A DNA stretch of 64,000 nucleotides from Cristatella mucedo (Eukaryota; Bryozoa; Phylactolaemata; Cristatellidae): contig WPIO01000007.1 of the NCBI GenBank assembly GCA_009760855.2, positions 9,372,001 through 9,436,000 of the forward strand, given 5' to 3'. The notes under the pieces were generated by a model. It searched no databases. It was not told the origin of the DNA and was given only the letters and a program-made list of their open reading frames with translations. Positions 1-37,005 of this stretch are shown piece by piece. Each line of letters starts with the position of its first letter. Position 1 is the first letter of the stretch. A program made the translations under genes and the position numbers.

Positions 1-74
1 TGAAAAACATGTTCAAGCTCAGAGCCAAGACGGTGATACCTTTAAATACTTTTTAAGAAAAATTTCTTCAAATT

Positions 75-527
75 ATGGAGGCAAAGATAAAAGCTGGCAT
101 TTTTGTTGTTCATCAGATCAGAGAAATGTTCAACGACACACAGTTTATAAAAAAAATGATTGTATTCGAGTTGCAGGCATGGAATGGGTTTAAAACTGTA
201 GTAGAGAACTTTCTCGGCAATCACAAGTCTGCTGACTACGTGCAAATCGTTGAGAACACGATTCAACACTATTTGGCTCTTGGCAGCAGAATGAGTGCTA
301 CGATACATTTTCTAAACTCTCGTCTTGGCTATTTCCTATCAAATTTAGAAGGATTCCGAGAGGAACAGTGTGAGATTTTCCATTTGGACATATGTGAAAT
401 GGAGTATATATATCAAGGCTGCTGGAATGGTAGCATGATGGCAGATTACTGTTGGTGCCTGAAGCGCCACAATCCAGCTGCTGAGCTTAGCAGAAAGTCG
501 AGGAAGAGGCTGTTTGAAAGCATTTGA
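75..527 (+). CDS. 150-aa ORF, C-terminal part of a repetitive uncharacterised protein family (MMADYCW type)
   Basis: An open frame starts at the ATG at 75 and ends at a TGA at 525; an in-frame stop lies just upstream at 54-56. The protein has a pattern I recall from many uncharacterised insect, spider and cnidarian proteins: an FLGN motif after an aromatic stretch, then ALGSRMS, a segment around EEQCEIFHLDI, then MMADYCWCLKR and a basic RKSRKR tail. In those genomes the family is multicopy and probably spread with mobile elements; its function is unknown to me. The usual G-E-R-F-H segment has decayed here (CEIFHLDI). It lies upstream of the first recognised TRPV exon and is probably a mobile-element-derived insert rather than part of the channel. 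Confidence concerns family membership, not function. Confidence 0.5.
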   Translation: MEAKIKAGIFVVHQIREMFNDTQFIKKMIVFELQAWNGFKTVVENFLGNHKSADYVQIVENTIQHYLALGSRMSATIHFLNSRLGYFLSNLEGFREEQCEIFHLDICEMEYIYQGCWNGSMMADYCWCLKRHNPAAELSRKSRKRLFESI

Positions 528-869
528 ATACATTAAGGAAGACGTATGTTTGAATTTTACATAATCTAGATTATATTGTATTGAGCGATTGTAAAAGCTA
601 TATGTATTGCATGCGAAAGTATTGTAAAATGAAAATGCAAATTGTTAAAAATATGATGTGCTGGTTTAAAACAAGTTACAGATTCTGAAAGAGCATCCAA
701 AATTTACTTGAATCACCTATTAGATTAAAAGCAACTGACAACAAGTTAGCATTTGCATGCCAGTGCAGTGAACTAAATCAGTAATGATAAAAATTGGTCA
801 AGTCCTCATTGATTTTTTTTAAAGCAGTAGAATGGACCTGGCTGAGTGTAGCTGAAAGCAAGCATGGGT
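528..869. other. AT-rich stretch without recognised feature
   Basis: No ORF, RNA gene or repeat boundary recognised between the MMADYCW-type ORF and the first LINE tail. Confidence 0.5.
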
Positions 870-1180
870 AAGAGTAATAATAACACATTTTTTAGCACCT
901 TCAAAAAACTGACTCTTTCTAGGTGCTTTACAGATGCTGTATGGAAATCATTATCAAATGATTGGTGGTAACATCTGCAAGAAGCAGGAACAGTGTAAGT
1001 AGGTACATGCACACGAAAGATGAATCACAAAAATCCAGTAAATTCAGTAATAAGCAGGTGCGTTTTAAGCTTCTTTTTAAATGTCGTCATGTCAGGGATG
1101 CTGTTGCTTGCGTCAGGTTACCGTGCCTAGCTTACCATACTGGAGCAAACCTGATGACACTCACGGCCACCAGTTAGTAG
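870..1180 (-). mobile_element. Family C LINE 3' fragment, 5'-truncated
   Basis: On the - strand this ends in the family C tail: an AATAATAA run at about 875, then the diverged hairpin sequence around CTCTTTCTAGGTGCTTTACA at 914-933. The body after it matches the 3' UTR of other family C copies, including the ATGCACACGAAAGATGAATC region. Confidence 0.6.
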
Positions 1181-1626
1181 GACCTCCGGCTATTTACATG
1201 CTTATTCATACTCTAGTAAGCACTCGAAGCACAAAGGAACAATAAAAGCTGAAATAAATTCGGTAAAGGAAAATCTAACATGAACCGGTGCTTCTTTGGC
1301 TGACTTAAATTTGAAGGTGGTGGCCATAGCTGAAAAGAGGTCCAGACTAGCTGTGCATACGAGCTGAAGGCTTAACCACGAACACATGTTCAATTTAGTT
1401 CAAGGAACAGCGAGATGATTAGATGCCGGGGAGATGATGTGATGCCAGGTGCTGCTAGAGCACGTGACAGTAGGAACAAGGAGATCGAATAGCTATGCAG
1501 GTACAAGTGTGTGAAGCCACTTGTGAGCCCAACAGAGGATTGACTCGGAGACTTGACTGGGAGCCTTGACTGGGAGCCAATGAAGTTCAGACGTGATTTG
1601 TTCGACAGTGAAGTCGTTGATGATGA
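1181..1626. other. Unassigned, probably old L2-like remnant
   Basis: No gene recognised. The part around 1500-1560 (GTGTGTGAAGCCACTTGTGA) resembles the third L2-like family seen at 23560-24020 and 48180-48720, so this is probably degraded LINE sequence. Confidence 0.3.
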
Positions 1627-2190
1627 TAAGAATAATAATGCACTTGATAAAGCGCCCTCAGAGAACTCAATCTCTTTCTAGGCGCTTTACATTTGCTGCA
1701 AAGGGAAACGCGATTGAATGGTGAGTAATATCATGCTTGATAAACTGCATGAATAACACGGTTAGGGGTGACATGCACAGGGTCAGCATGCAAGTGTGGT
1801 TATTGGCAGCATGCAGTGTCAGCATGCCTAAGCACACGAAGAACGAATCACAGGGACCCACTAAATGCTGTCCTAAATAGGTGTGTTTTTAAGTTCTTTT
1901 TAAATGTGGTAAGTCAGGGGATGTTGTGACGCAAGTCGGGAGTGAGTTCCTGGCTTTGGGAGCATGCAAAGTAAAGGCACGGTCTCCAAAGGATTTGAGG
2001 TTTGTACGAGGTATCGGTAAACTGTTTGATTCTGAAATGCTGGTGGTACGATGCTTGGCCTGGTGGGGGATAGATCAAACAAGCTGCTGAGTTAGTTTAC
2101 CATTTGCAGCCGATTAAGGGAGTGTGCCGATAGTTCTGATTAAAAGGATTGCAATAGTCTAGAAGTGGTGTTACGAACATGTGAACTATT
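1627..2190 (-). mobile_element. Family C LINE 3' fragment
   Basis: Starts with AATAATAATGCACTTGATAA and the hairpin tail (AAAGCGCC ... GGCGCTTTA), followed by the family 3' UTR and the end of the RT ORF read on the - strand. A diverged piece around 2140-2165 matches the RT C-terminal coding region of other copies. Confidence 0.75.
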
Positions 2191-2663
2191 TTCCTACTCT
2201 TAGCAAAACAGGCCATGGTTTTTGCAATGCTCCTCAACTGAAAGTAGACCAAATTGACCGGGCAGGAAAAGCGCTCATTAATCGATTGATGTCTATTTTT
2301 AATAGTACACTTAGATCACGGGTAGACGTCATGGGAATGAAGCTAGATGAGCAAATCTTGAGGAAGTTTTGAGGACCGTTTTACTGCTTTCTTTCTTGAG
2401 GAGGTCGGTGCCCAGCAATAGAGTCCGATCGTTACTATTCACGTGAGATGCCACGACTACTTGAAAAATGCGACACAATTCCGATCTGGTCATGTGCGTG
2501 TGTAAATGCACAAGCAGTGACTAGTCGCTTTCTGTAGCAGACCACTGCTCTAGCTTGTCGTGCCGTTTTGTGGACGTGCTGCCTGCTGAAGACGCAAAGC
2601 AGCGTATCACTCTCAAGTCCCTACTCATGTAACAAGCAAGCAATTCTGTGCATTCTTTTGTAG

Positions 2664-29278
<26,615 letters not shown>

Positions 29279-29539
29279 CAGTTATCCATCGTTTTTGCTG
29301 TCCAGTCTTGAGTGCTGGGCAAAGGTTCTCACGAGAGCGTTTCTCGGCTGCACTCGCAGCGGCTTACCCTGGCTGGTCGCGAAGTGAGATCAGATCGTGA
29401 GGAAGGTGCACAGAGGCATGACCGAGGGACATCGATTAAGCTGCTTGCTAGTTTCGCGGTGCTAGTTGTATCGTTCAACCTCTTCGGACACTCTTGACTC
29501 GTCCTTAGCACGAAATCTTGCTGCAACATATCCCAGATG
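29279..29539. other. 3' flank of TRPV, no clear poly(A) signal
   Basis: No AATAAA is seen before the LINE fragment at 29540. The first AATAAA lies inside that LINE (about 29720), so the real cleavage site cannot be placed. Confidence 0.4.
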
Positions 29540-29990
29540 TTCAGCCGCATATCTCCTTTTCTGAAGGAGCTGCTATTGCTCTCGGTTAATCAACGGATAC
29601 AGAAAAGGATTGTTACTCTGACCCACAAGGCTCGCTACGGCGTGCCTTGCTCATACCTAGATGGACTGATAAATGTTACCAGTTTCAGCCTTCTCGTGCC
29701 CTCAGGCCCTCTATGGACAATAAATTAGCCGTTCCATTCCTCCGATTAAAGACCGTTGCCGACAGAAGCTTTTGCTCTGCAGGTCCAGCCGTCCTTTTGC
29801 TCTGCAGGTCCAGCCGTGCTACTTTCATGATACTCACTACTGCAACTGCCCTCCTGACCCAGCTATGCATCTTGCTTTCTCTTTATTTCGTGAGATAAAG
29901 TCTGTTGGCTTGTTGTATGCATACCGAAAGCCACTTAGGCTTCAAGTGCGCTGTAAAAAAATTCTTCTTCGTGAGACCATCTCAGTCCTA
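29540..29990 (+). mobile_element. Family A LINE 3' fragment
   Basis: Encodes SPFLKELLLLSVNQRIQKR and THKARYGVPCSYLDGL, then the family 3' UTR (TTCGTGAGATAAAGTCTGTT). It has a small internal duplication of GCTCTGCAGGTCCAGCCGT at about 29774 and 29798. Confidence 0.8.
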
Positions 29991-30410
29991 GTGGATTTGT
30001 GGCGATAAAAATGGAGATTGACACGAGCGGCACTGCGACGGTCCCCCAAGTTCCACGAAATTATTGTGATTGCTCAGTCTTGCAGCTGCCAGCAGGTTTC
30101 TAGAGTAGCAGCCGAGACCTCCATCCACGGGGCTGTGTTGCCGTGCAGTTAGGATTAATAGATGAGGCCTGTACGTCACCAGAGGCAGACAAGCATAGGA
30201 AGGTGGGTGTCGGAGGGCGAGCCGCCCTGCGGGCCTCTCTGCGTCTGTCCCATGGTGAGCCGGCTAGACCCCAATGGGCAGCATCTCTGCCTGCGCCCAT
30301 GCCGTGGTGTTGGCGTACGTCGGGAATTACTCAGAAAGCATTTGCACTAGGAATCTTTTTAATCTATTTGCTGTGCATGTCTTCCTGTTCTACATTCTGA
30401 CTCCTCCGGC
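29991..30410. other. Unassigned intergenic
   Basis: An ATG at 30012 opens a 30-codon frame (MEIDTSGTATVPQVPRNYC) and an 85-aa frame spans 30143-30400. Neither is recognised and no convincing splice sites link them. Confidence 0.25.
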
Positions 30411-30414
30411 TTCC

Positions 30415-30600
30415 TTTGAGACTTGTTGATGCTGTAAACTCTAAACTTAGGAGGGCATGTTTTCGACGAGCATGCTTCACGAAAGGCTGTTCGTGTATTG
30501 AGCCTAAGAGACGCCGCTCTGTTTGCTAAAAACAAGTACTCTGGCAAAAAGCGATGAAAAGTGCTGGCTCGAATGCCACTCTTAAAAAAAAACTAGGCCT
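30415..30600 (+). mobile_element. Family A LINE fragment (region between endonuclease and RT)
   Basis: CTGTAAACTCTAAACTTAGG and GGCTCGAATGCCACT also occur at 36070-36225. By position both copies correspond to the region between the endonuclease and RT of family A. Confidence 0.5.
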
Positions 30601-30637
30601 GACTCTAAGCAAGCTAGGCTCCCAGACTGCACCAGTG

Positions 30638-31055
30638 TAGAAATACCTCATACAAACCTTAAATCCTTTGGAGACCGTGCATTTAGTTCATATGCTCCCA
30701 AAGCCTGGAACTCCCTCCCGACCTGCGTCAAAACATCCCCTGACCTGACCACATTTAAAAGGAACCTAAAAACACACCTATTTAGGACAGTATTTAGTGG
30801 GTCCCTGTGATTCGTCTTTGATGTGCTTATGTGTGCTGGCACTGTGCATGCTGCCACTAACCACATTTGCATGCTGACCCTGTGCATGTCACCCCTAACC
30901 ATATTATTCATCTCGTTTGTTTTTTAAGCATGATTTTACTTACCATTCAATTGCATTTCACTTTACAGCAAATGTAAAGTGCCTAGAGAGAGATTGAGTT
31001 CTCTGAGGGCGCTTTATCAAGTGAATTATTATTATTATTATTATTATTATAGTGT
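30638..31055 (+). mobile_element. Family C LINE 3' fragment, well preserved
   Basis: Nearly identical to 23045-23455: the end of the RT ORF, 3' UTR, hairpin AAAGTGCCTAGAGAGAGATT, GCGCTTTATCAAGTG and (ATT)n of about 9 units. Confidence 0.9.
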
Positions 31056-31254
31056 CTGCTGTACGCAAAAGTTGAGAAATACCGGGAGTGTTCTAATTTC
31101 CCTCACGTGCTGATGTCGCGCCAATCAGACCGGACACGAATTTATAAATGCAAATTTACAAAAAGTGAAATATTTGCTTGATAATTGAGAGCAGTCTCTC
31201 TTCTCAGATTTTGACTGTGGCTAAAAAGTTTTCTGCCTTCTTCGTTGAAAATAT

Positions 31255-31370
31255 TGAATAATAATAATAACACACTTGATAAAGCGCTCTCATAAAACGC
31301 AATCTCCTTCTAGGCACTTTACATCTGCTGCAAAAGAAACGCAATCGAATGGTTAACATATAATATTTTT
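31255..31370 (-). mobile_element. Family C 3' tail
   Basis: AATAATAATAACACACTTGA and a hairpin tail followed by a short 3' UTR. Confidence 0.7.
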
Positions 31371-31454
31371 GCCTTTATAACTTTATTTATGCTTGTCGCA
31401 AGCTTTGAGTCGCGACTTGCAACCTCCTTAGAGAAACTTTCCAAGGTTGCCACA

Positions 31455-31625
31455 GGTAATAATAATAATAATAATAATAGGAATTTATCTAGCACCCAAA
31501 AAATTAATATTAATACTGTTGTAAAGACATTTATCCAGCTCCCTAAGAGAACTAAATCTCTTTGTAGGCAATTTACTCGTGCTAGAAAGGAAGGGGTCAT
31601 TGGGGCTATTGAAAAGAGCTGTCAC
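31455..31625 (-). mobile_element. Two overlapping family C 3' tails
   Basis: (AAT)n at 31458-31480 with a short tail, then a second tail at 31520-31590 (CCAGCTCCCTAAGAGAACTA). They look like two truncated insertions. Confidence 0.55.
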
Positions 31626-31862
31626 TGCCTGTAGCCTTTATACCAATCCCACCTTTGTCTTCAGTATCATAAAAACCTAGCCCAGTCATGAACCATAGGC
31701 TTCACTGAATAAAGGGTTTTTCCCGAAACCATTCAAATCAGCCATCGTTCGACCAACGTTTTGTAAGACTGGATTGGATTCTGCGGTCCTAGCAAATTGC
31801 CACCATGTCGCCTTGTCTCCCTTTGTGTCTAGGATTCTCGAAAATATTGACGCTATAAATAT

Positions 31863-31863
31863 C

Positions 31864-31924
<61 letters not shown>
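31863..31924. repeat. (CT)n microsatellite
   Basis: About 30 CT units. Confidence 0.95.
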
Positions 31925-31927
<3 letters not shown>

Positions 31928-32009
31928 CTGATCCTGTGTCTCTCTCATTCATACTTAATGGTGCCATAGTTCGACCCTTTGCCAGTGCTCCTAATTATGA
32001 GTTTCATTC

Positions 32010-32270
32010 CGAAGACTACCTCTACCGAAAGTCATCGTATTCGATCATGACATCCTCTGACTTGACAACATTTAATAAGAAGTTAAATACCTAACTGTTT
32101 CTCACAGCATGGCTCTTTTCCTTATGAATTGTCCTTGATTCGCTAATGCATGCTGAAATTGTGCACGCTATCACTAACCAATTGACATGGCTCCTTCCCT
32201 AGCCTACTTAAAGTAGCTAGAATGAGATTTAGTTATCTTAGGGGGCTATGGAAAATTGTTTGTTATTATT
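32010..32270 (+). mobile_element. L2-like LINE 3' fragment
   Basis: CATCCTCTGACTTGACAACA, then a diverged family C 3' UTR (CTAATGCATGCTGAAATTGT) ending in a decayed hairpin. Confidence 0.65.
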
Positions 32271-32394
32271 CATATTCAAGCATGTGCTTGCTTATATGTA
32301 ATCATCTTCAAAAATAATAATAATACTAGTAGTAACAAGCAGTGGTATGGCACTATAATGGACCTGAATTACTTTCGAGACACCAAGCAAGATT

Positions 32395-32525
32395 AGAAAT
32401 TATTGTAGATAGGTGCTGCCGAGTCAGAATCTTGAAGTTGATATCATGCTTGGTGGGAAGCCAGTTCAGGTTGGTGAGAGATGGTGTAATGGGGCAGTTG
32501 CAACGTTCACGGCAGACAAATTGAG
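32395..32525 (-). mobile_element. L2-like LINE RT fragment
   Basis: The - strand encodes ITPSLTNLNWLPTKHDINFK, the conserved LHWLP segment near the RT C-terminus. Confidence 0.65.
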
Positions 32526-32639
32526 CTCTTTGGTGGTGCATGCATATGTGCCTTACGATATGCATACATATATATATATGCCCTATAATGAGTCTACATA
32601 TCTGCCCGGTCATATGTATACGACTTGCACAGTATCATT

Positions 32640-33375
32640 TTTTCCTTCTGCCCAGAAGTTGCAAGGTTGCTGCCAGCAGTCATTAGCTATTTTTCCATTG
32701 CATCTCTTAAATGTGGTTTTTAATCTTATCTCAAATGGCGTCCTCTACTGTACATCATCCAGGCCCTGAGCGCAGTGCTTTCTCTGACCCTGGCTTCCAG
32801 GTTCCCTGATCGTTCTGCTTGCGTAACCCTCCTGATGCCGTGTTTCTCCTGTCGCTGCTCTTGCAAAACTCTACTCTCAGTCGAAGAAGGTGTCTTTGGA
32901 CGGATTTCGGCTCTCGTTTTGCAGGCTCTACTATCGAGTACAGCGTGAAATAATCGTCTACCGTTGTTGCACTACGATATATCTCAGGGGTGTTTAAAGT
33001 TAATCAAATCCTCATGACGGTTCAGCCGACGTTGCTTTTCAGTCTGGCTGCTGGCGCTGTCGTTTTTGACATTTTTTTGGACCGCCGAGAATGGAGTCTA
33101 GCAGATGCCTCCCTGGCGAGATTTGTGGTCATAACAAGCGCATGCGCAGTGGGCACGTATGTACGTGTGCGTGCGTGTGTGCGCACGCACGCACGGGTGC
33201 ATGTGTCCGACAGCAGGCCCGCTCGTTAGCGCTTGCATGTATGTTATTGCGTGCTTGTTATGCGTATGATGTGCGTGTCCATCTGTACTGTGCGCTCGTA
33301 TGTGTGTGGGTGGACTGTGCTCGTGTGTCTATGTGAGGCTGTGCTGCAGCTGTGTAACAGAAGAAGCACAGCACT
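32640..33375. other. Unassigned intergenic with GT/CA-rich palindromic stretch
   Basis: No gene recognised. From about 33160 to 33200 alternating purine-pyrimidine sequence (GTGCGTGCGTGTGTGCGCAC) forms a near-perfect palindrome. Confidence 0.5.
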
Positions 33376-33377
33376 GC

Positions 33378-33905
33378 TAATAAGAATAATAATAATGCAC
33401 TTGATAAAGCTCCCTAAGAGAACTCAATCTCTTTCTAGACGCTTTACATTTGCTGCAAAGGGAACCGTGATTGAATGGTGAGTAATATCATGCTTGATAA
33501 CCAACATCAATAACATGGTTAGTGGTGACATGCGCAGGGTCAGCATGCAAATGTGGTTAGTGGCAGCATGCACAGTGTCAGCACGCATAAGCACATCAAG
33601 GACGAATCACAGGGACCCACTAAATGTTGTCTTAAATAGGTGTGTCTTAAAGATCTTTTTAAATGTGGTGTTCTGATGCAAGTTGGGAGGGAGTTCCAGG
33701 CTATGGGAGCATCCGAACTAAATGCACGGTCTCCAAAGGATTTGAGGTTTGTACGAGGCATTGGTAAACTGTTGGATTCCGAAACGCAGGTGATACGATG
33801 CTTGGCCTGGTGGGGGAGTAGATCTGAGAGATAGGCTGGAGCCAAGGAATGAAGCGACCTAAAAGTGAGCGACAAAACCTTGAAGTCGAGCCTATGCCAA
33901 TAATG
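33378..33905 (-). mobile_element. Family C LINE 3' fragment
   Basis: AATAATAATGCACTTGATAA plus hairpin tail, 3' UTR and the RT C-terminus on the - strand (33917-33540: LDFKVLSLTFRSLHSLAPAY, SDLLPHQAKHRITCVSES). Confidence 0.85.
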
Positions 33906-34002
33906 TAGGATGCACATACTGTAGATTTCTTCCGTGCCGGTTTTTGGTGCTTGCTGAATTTGTCTCTTCCGTTCGTCTGCCAGGCTTGCTTATGGTGGTC
34001 AG

Positions 34003-34104
34003 TCATTCGAAGTCGGTCCTTCTGGTGACGAAAGGGTCGTAGTACGCGATCCAGCAGTGTCGCTGCCACCGCTCGTACCGCCAGTCAACACCAAGCGCCC
34101 GCTG
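34003..34104 (-). CDS. Candidate terminal exon of an unrecognised - strand gene
   Basis: On the - strand an intron-like segment begins GTAAGTCGAG at 34252 and ends GTCTTCTCTGCGCAG at 34105 (148 bases). It is followed by a 33-codon frame reading QRALGVDWRYERWQRHCW, then IAYYDPFVTRRTDFE and TGA. The upstream frame that joins in phase 0 is open from about 34407 to 34253 but has no ATG and would itself need an upstream exon. I recognise no family. The splice signals and aromatic-rich, non-repetitive composition are the only support. Confidence 0.3.
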   Translation of the reverse strand, partial: QRALGVDWRYERWQRHCWIAYYDPFVTRRTDFE

Positions 34105-34980
34105 CTGCGCAGAGAAGACAGCCACCCGGCAGGCCTCAAGTACCTTTGATGCTGCCGCATCTCTGCTGATACTGCAGCTGCTTGTTATTGCATCTCGGGG
34201 GCTCCAGTCTCGTCGCAGACGGCGTGCATCTGTCGATCTGCTCGACTTACCGTCAGCGACGACCGTCTGCACTGCCGCAGCCGCTTGGCAGTGCTAGGAA
34301 AGCGCCACGATTGCCGGAAGAAGCTGGCTCTGCCCACGCACGGCAGAGCCAGCTTCTTCGTTTGCTGAGCCGGCGCCTCTTTGCTCGGCCGGCCGGAATC
34401 GCGCCCTGTCTAGCTCTTGTCGCGTCGGTAGCCACTGGGCACCCCACGTGCTTGCACATTCCTTGCAATTGCGCCGTCCGCTCTTGTCACTTGAAGTCCT
34501 CCTCTGGGCTCGGCGATGTGCCGGCACGTCACATGCTGTGTGCCCCCCCTTGCAGTCGCTGCAGCGACGTCTGGATCGAGACTCCGGCGCATGGAGTCGC
34601 AGTCGCTGATCGTCCAGTGCGTGCGAATCTGCACGAGACAATCTTAGCCGTGCCACTCGCTGCAAGGCTGCTCCACGTGGAAGCGGCTGCCTCTCTGCTA
34701 GCGCGCCGCAGATGCTACCCCCTTCGAGCAGCAAAGTGCAGGCTGTGCTCGTGTCCGGCTGCCGCGCTGGCTTCGCTTCGAGCTGCGAGCACACTGCCCG
34801 TTCTTGCACTCGGCGAATGGCGTGCCTGCTGTCAGTGCAGCACGCTTTGCCTGCCGACGGATTGCATCGCGTGTCGGCTGCTGTATGGCGACTCCAGCTT
34901 CCGAACAGCCTGGCGTGCACGTGGCGATATGAGCGTCATTCCTTTCCTGCACTCGGCGTAACGTCGAATCTGTGTCCATA
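34105..34980. other. GC-rich island with overlapping open frames on both strands
   Basis: Frames of 259 aa (+, 34182-34961) and 208 aa (-, 34920-34294) overlap and both look composition-driven. The island may be a promoter or 5' region. It holds an 18-bp perfect inverted repeat at 34317-34359. Confidence 0.35.
34317..34359. repeat. Perfect 18-bp inverted repeat with 7-base loop
   Basis: Arms GAAGAAGCTGGCTCTGCC (34317-34334) and its exact reverse complement (34342-34359) around CACGCAC. It can form a stable cruciform or RNA hairpin. Confidence 0.9.
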
Positions 34981-35384
34981 TACAGTAATCTCCATGTACC
35001 TAGTGCGTGCCAGTCGAGAGGTCGAACCGAACTTCATCCGTGTCAACCAATTAATAAAGGTCGCTTAAGCGCACAAAGCCAGTACAGCTTTCATCTTGCA
35101 TACTGTTCACATGCTTGTCAGAGTTTCTGGCCACACTGACGACGGTTGACTGCTAGCTTTGACGTCGCGTCCTCTCGTATCAAATCTTGCGTCAGCAGAG
35201 CTCAAAATTGCATGCTTTCGGTAACATGCATGGTTAATAGACTGCAGCTTTTCAAGGATTTGGTTATCATGTGTGGGTATAGGTATAGGGGCAAATCGGT
35301 GCAGAGGAACGGTGCGATGCAGCTGTTTTGACGTTCACGACATTCAACCCTATTTGCATAGCATTTTGTTTTATTGCGTTGGCA
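34981..35384. other. Unassigned intergenic
   Basis: No gene or clear repeat recognised. Confidence 0.35.
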
Positions 35385-35500
35385 CGAGGACCTGCTAGCA
35401 GTGAGTTACATAAGTCTATTCAGATTAATGTTAATTCATTGACCAACTTGACTGAGGTATCCTTGTCTAAGCAAGGCCAAATTTTTGAACTACTGTAATG
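35385..35500 (-). mobile_element. L2-like LINE RT fragment
   Basis: GACTGAGGTATCCTTGTCTA and CAAGGCCAAATTTTTGAACT match the - strand of the family C RT C-terminal region (compare 28170-28215). Confidence 0.55.
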
Positions 35501-35599
35501 CAGAACACTCAGTGGAGGAGGCGTACCCCACCGCTTGCCGGGTGCCGTAGCCAACGGCCAAGAGCCTTTTCGGTGCACTGGTTGCGAAATACTACTTCT

Positions 35600-35715
35600 A
35601 TTAATAATACATTTGATAAAGCCATTTCAAAGAACTAAATCTCTTTCTCAGCACTTTACATTTGCTTCAAAGTAAGCACGGTCGAATGGTCAGTGGTATC
35701 GTGCTCAATAAATAG
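35600..35715 (-). mobile_element. Family C 3' tail
   Basis: ATTAATAATACATTTGATAA and a hairpin tail with decayed pairing, then a short 3' UTR. Confidence 0.65.
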
Positions 35716-35999
35716 GCAGTTAGCATTGCCTGCAGCGTTTCTGGCACTATCCTACTTATTGTGACCAAGGGGTCTCGAGTACGTGGCGTCAACTGAACCA
35801 AGATACCAAGCACAGATAGGGAATTTCACCGAACTTTATTCATAGGTGCGCAATGTCGCTGCGCGTCTATTTCAGTGTTACACTCGAAAACACTCGCAAA
35901 GACTGACGAACGGACCGAACTTGCCTCTACTAAGGAGGAAATCACTAGCAGTGCCGGTTCATTCTACCTCTGGCTCAGCAGAAACCCCTAGTTTCCCAG

Positions 36000-36235
36000 T
36001 TGGAATCTGTTTTTGATGTAGGCCTTCTTGATCTGCACTCGGACTCTGCCAACAGCCTCAATACCTCATTGATACAATAAATTCAAAACTTAGGAGTGCT
36101 CTCAACGAGCACGATCCCCAACCTTCTGTCCGCTTGCAGAGCCGCCGAGATTCCTTTCAATTAACTAACGAAACTTCAAAAGATGCTCCATCTAACGTGC
36201 AGGCTCGAACGCCACTGTACGAAGATTGGGTTTGA
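36000..36235 (+). mobile_element. Family A LINE fragment (between endonuclease and RT)
   Basis: GGCCTTCTTGATCTGCACTC and GCCAACAGCCTCAATACC match the opposite strand of 5570-5615 in the large family A copy. Confidence 0.6.
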
Positions 36236-36369
36236 TGACGATAATGATGATAATAATAATAATAACAACAATATGTTTGATATAGCGCCCTCAGAGAACT
36301 CAATTACTGATGATGAATGCGAACACAAGGTTGATTTCCAAATCAAAGAAATCTAGTCGCCTCATTGCC

Positions 36370-36835
36370 CCAAAGAGCTGATTTGGCTTCCGGTTGATCC
36401 AAGGATGCAATACAAAATTCTTATTCTAACATACAAGGATTGCCATGGCTAAGCTCCTCCAAACCTAGCTGAGCTGCTTGGCCAGTTTCAGCCCATAATT
36501 TTAAGATTACTGGTGACAGAATCGTTTGCTCTGCTAGTCCGTAACCGAGGAACTCGCTCCGATAATTCTTACGCTACGGTATCTTCTTCCCTACTTCCGA
36601 CTGTTACACTTCTTGTCCAGATGTGGAGCTGCTATTTCCAGGTTTCTTACTGTCTCGACTGTTCTCCCGACTAACCACTGCTGCTCACTTTCTCTTTGCT
36701 GTATGAGATTAATTCCGTTGGCTACCTTATGCACATCTAAAAGCCGCAGGCTTTGCGTGCCATAAAAAGGTACCCAGCGTAACATTCAATTAGTCTTTGA
36801 GACTTCCTCGAGCTACAGGCGGAGATACATACCTG
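36370..36835 (+). mobile_element. Family A LINE 3' fragment
   Basis: A decayed RT C-terminus (CTTCCGGTTGATCCAAGGAT, ACATACAAGGATTGCCATGG) and the family 3' UTR, ending AGGCGGAGATACATAC. Confidence 0.7.
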
Positions 36836-36844
36836 AAGATAGAA

Positions 36845-36846
<2 letters not shown>

Positions 36847-36882
<36 letters not shown>
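36847..36882. repeat. (AT)n microsatellite
   Basis: Eighteen AT units between the end of a family A LINE and the head of a SINE1 copy. Confidence 0.95.
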
Positions 36883-36884
<2 letters not shown>

Positions 36885-36885
<1 letters not shown>

Positions 36886-37005
36886 CTCTGTATGGCCCAG
36901 TGATTAAGGTGCTCGTCTCGGCCAAGGTCAAGTTGAATGTATTTGGTTACCGTGGTCGTGGGCTCGAGCCCCGTGGCACACGTAAAGCGCCCGATTAGGT
37001 GAGCA
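36885..37005 (+). mobile_element. SINE1, tRNA-like
   Basis: Box-A-like TATGGCCCAGTGATTAAGGT, box-B-like GTGGTCGTGGGCTCGAGCCC, then the start of the hairpin tail (GTAAAGCGCCCGATTA). The tail is truncated and followed directly by SINE2. Confidence 0.8.

Noticed and set aside
2181-2372. 63-aa + frame upstream of the first TRPV exon as an ankyrin-repeat exon
   Set aside because: The residues do not fit the ankyrin pattern and the segment continues the neighbouring LINE remnant.
34182-34961. 259-aa + frame in the GC island
   Set aside because: Overlaps a 208-aa - frame, is rich in Ala, Arg, Cys and Leu, and has no recognised domain. A different - strand splice model in the same island seems more plausible.
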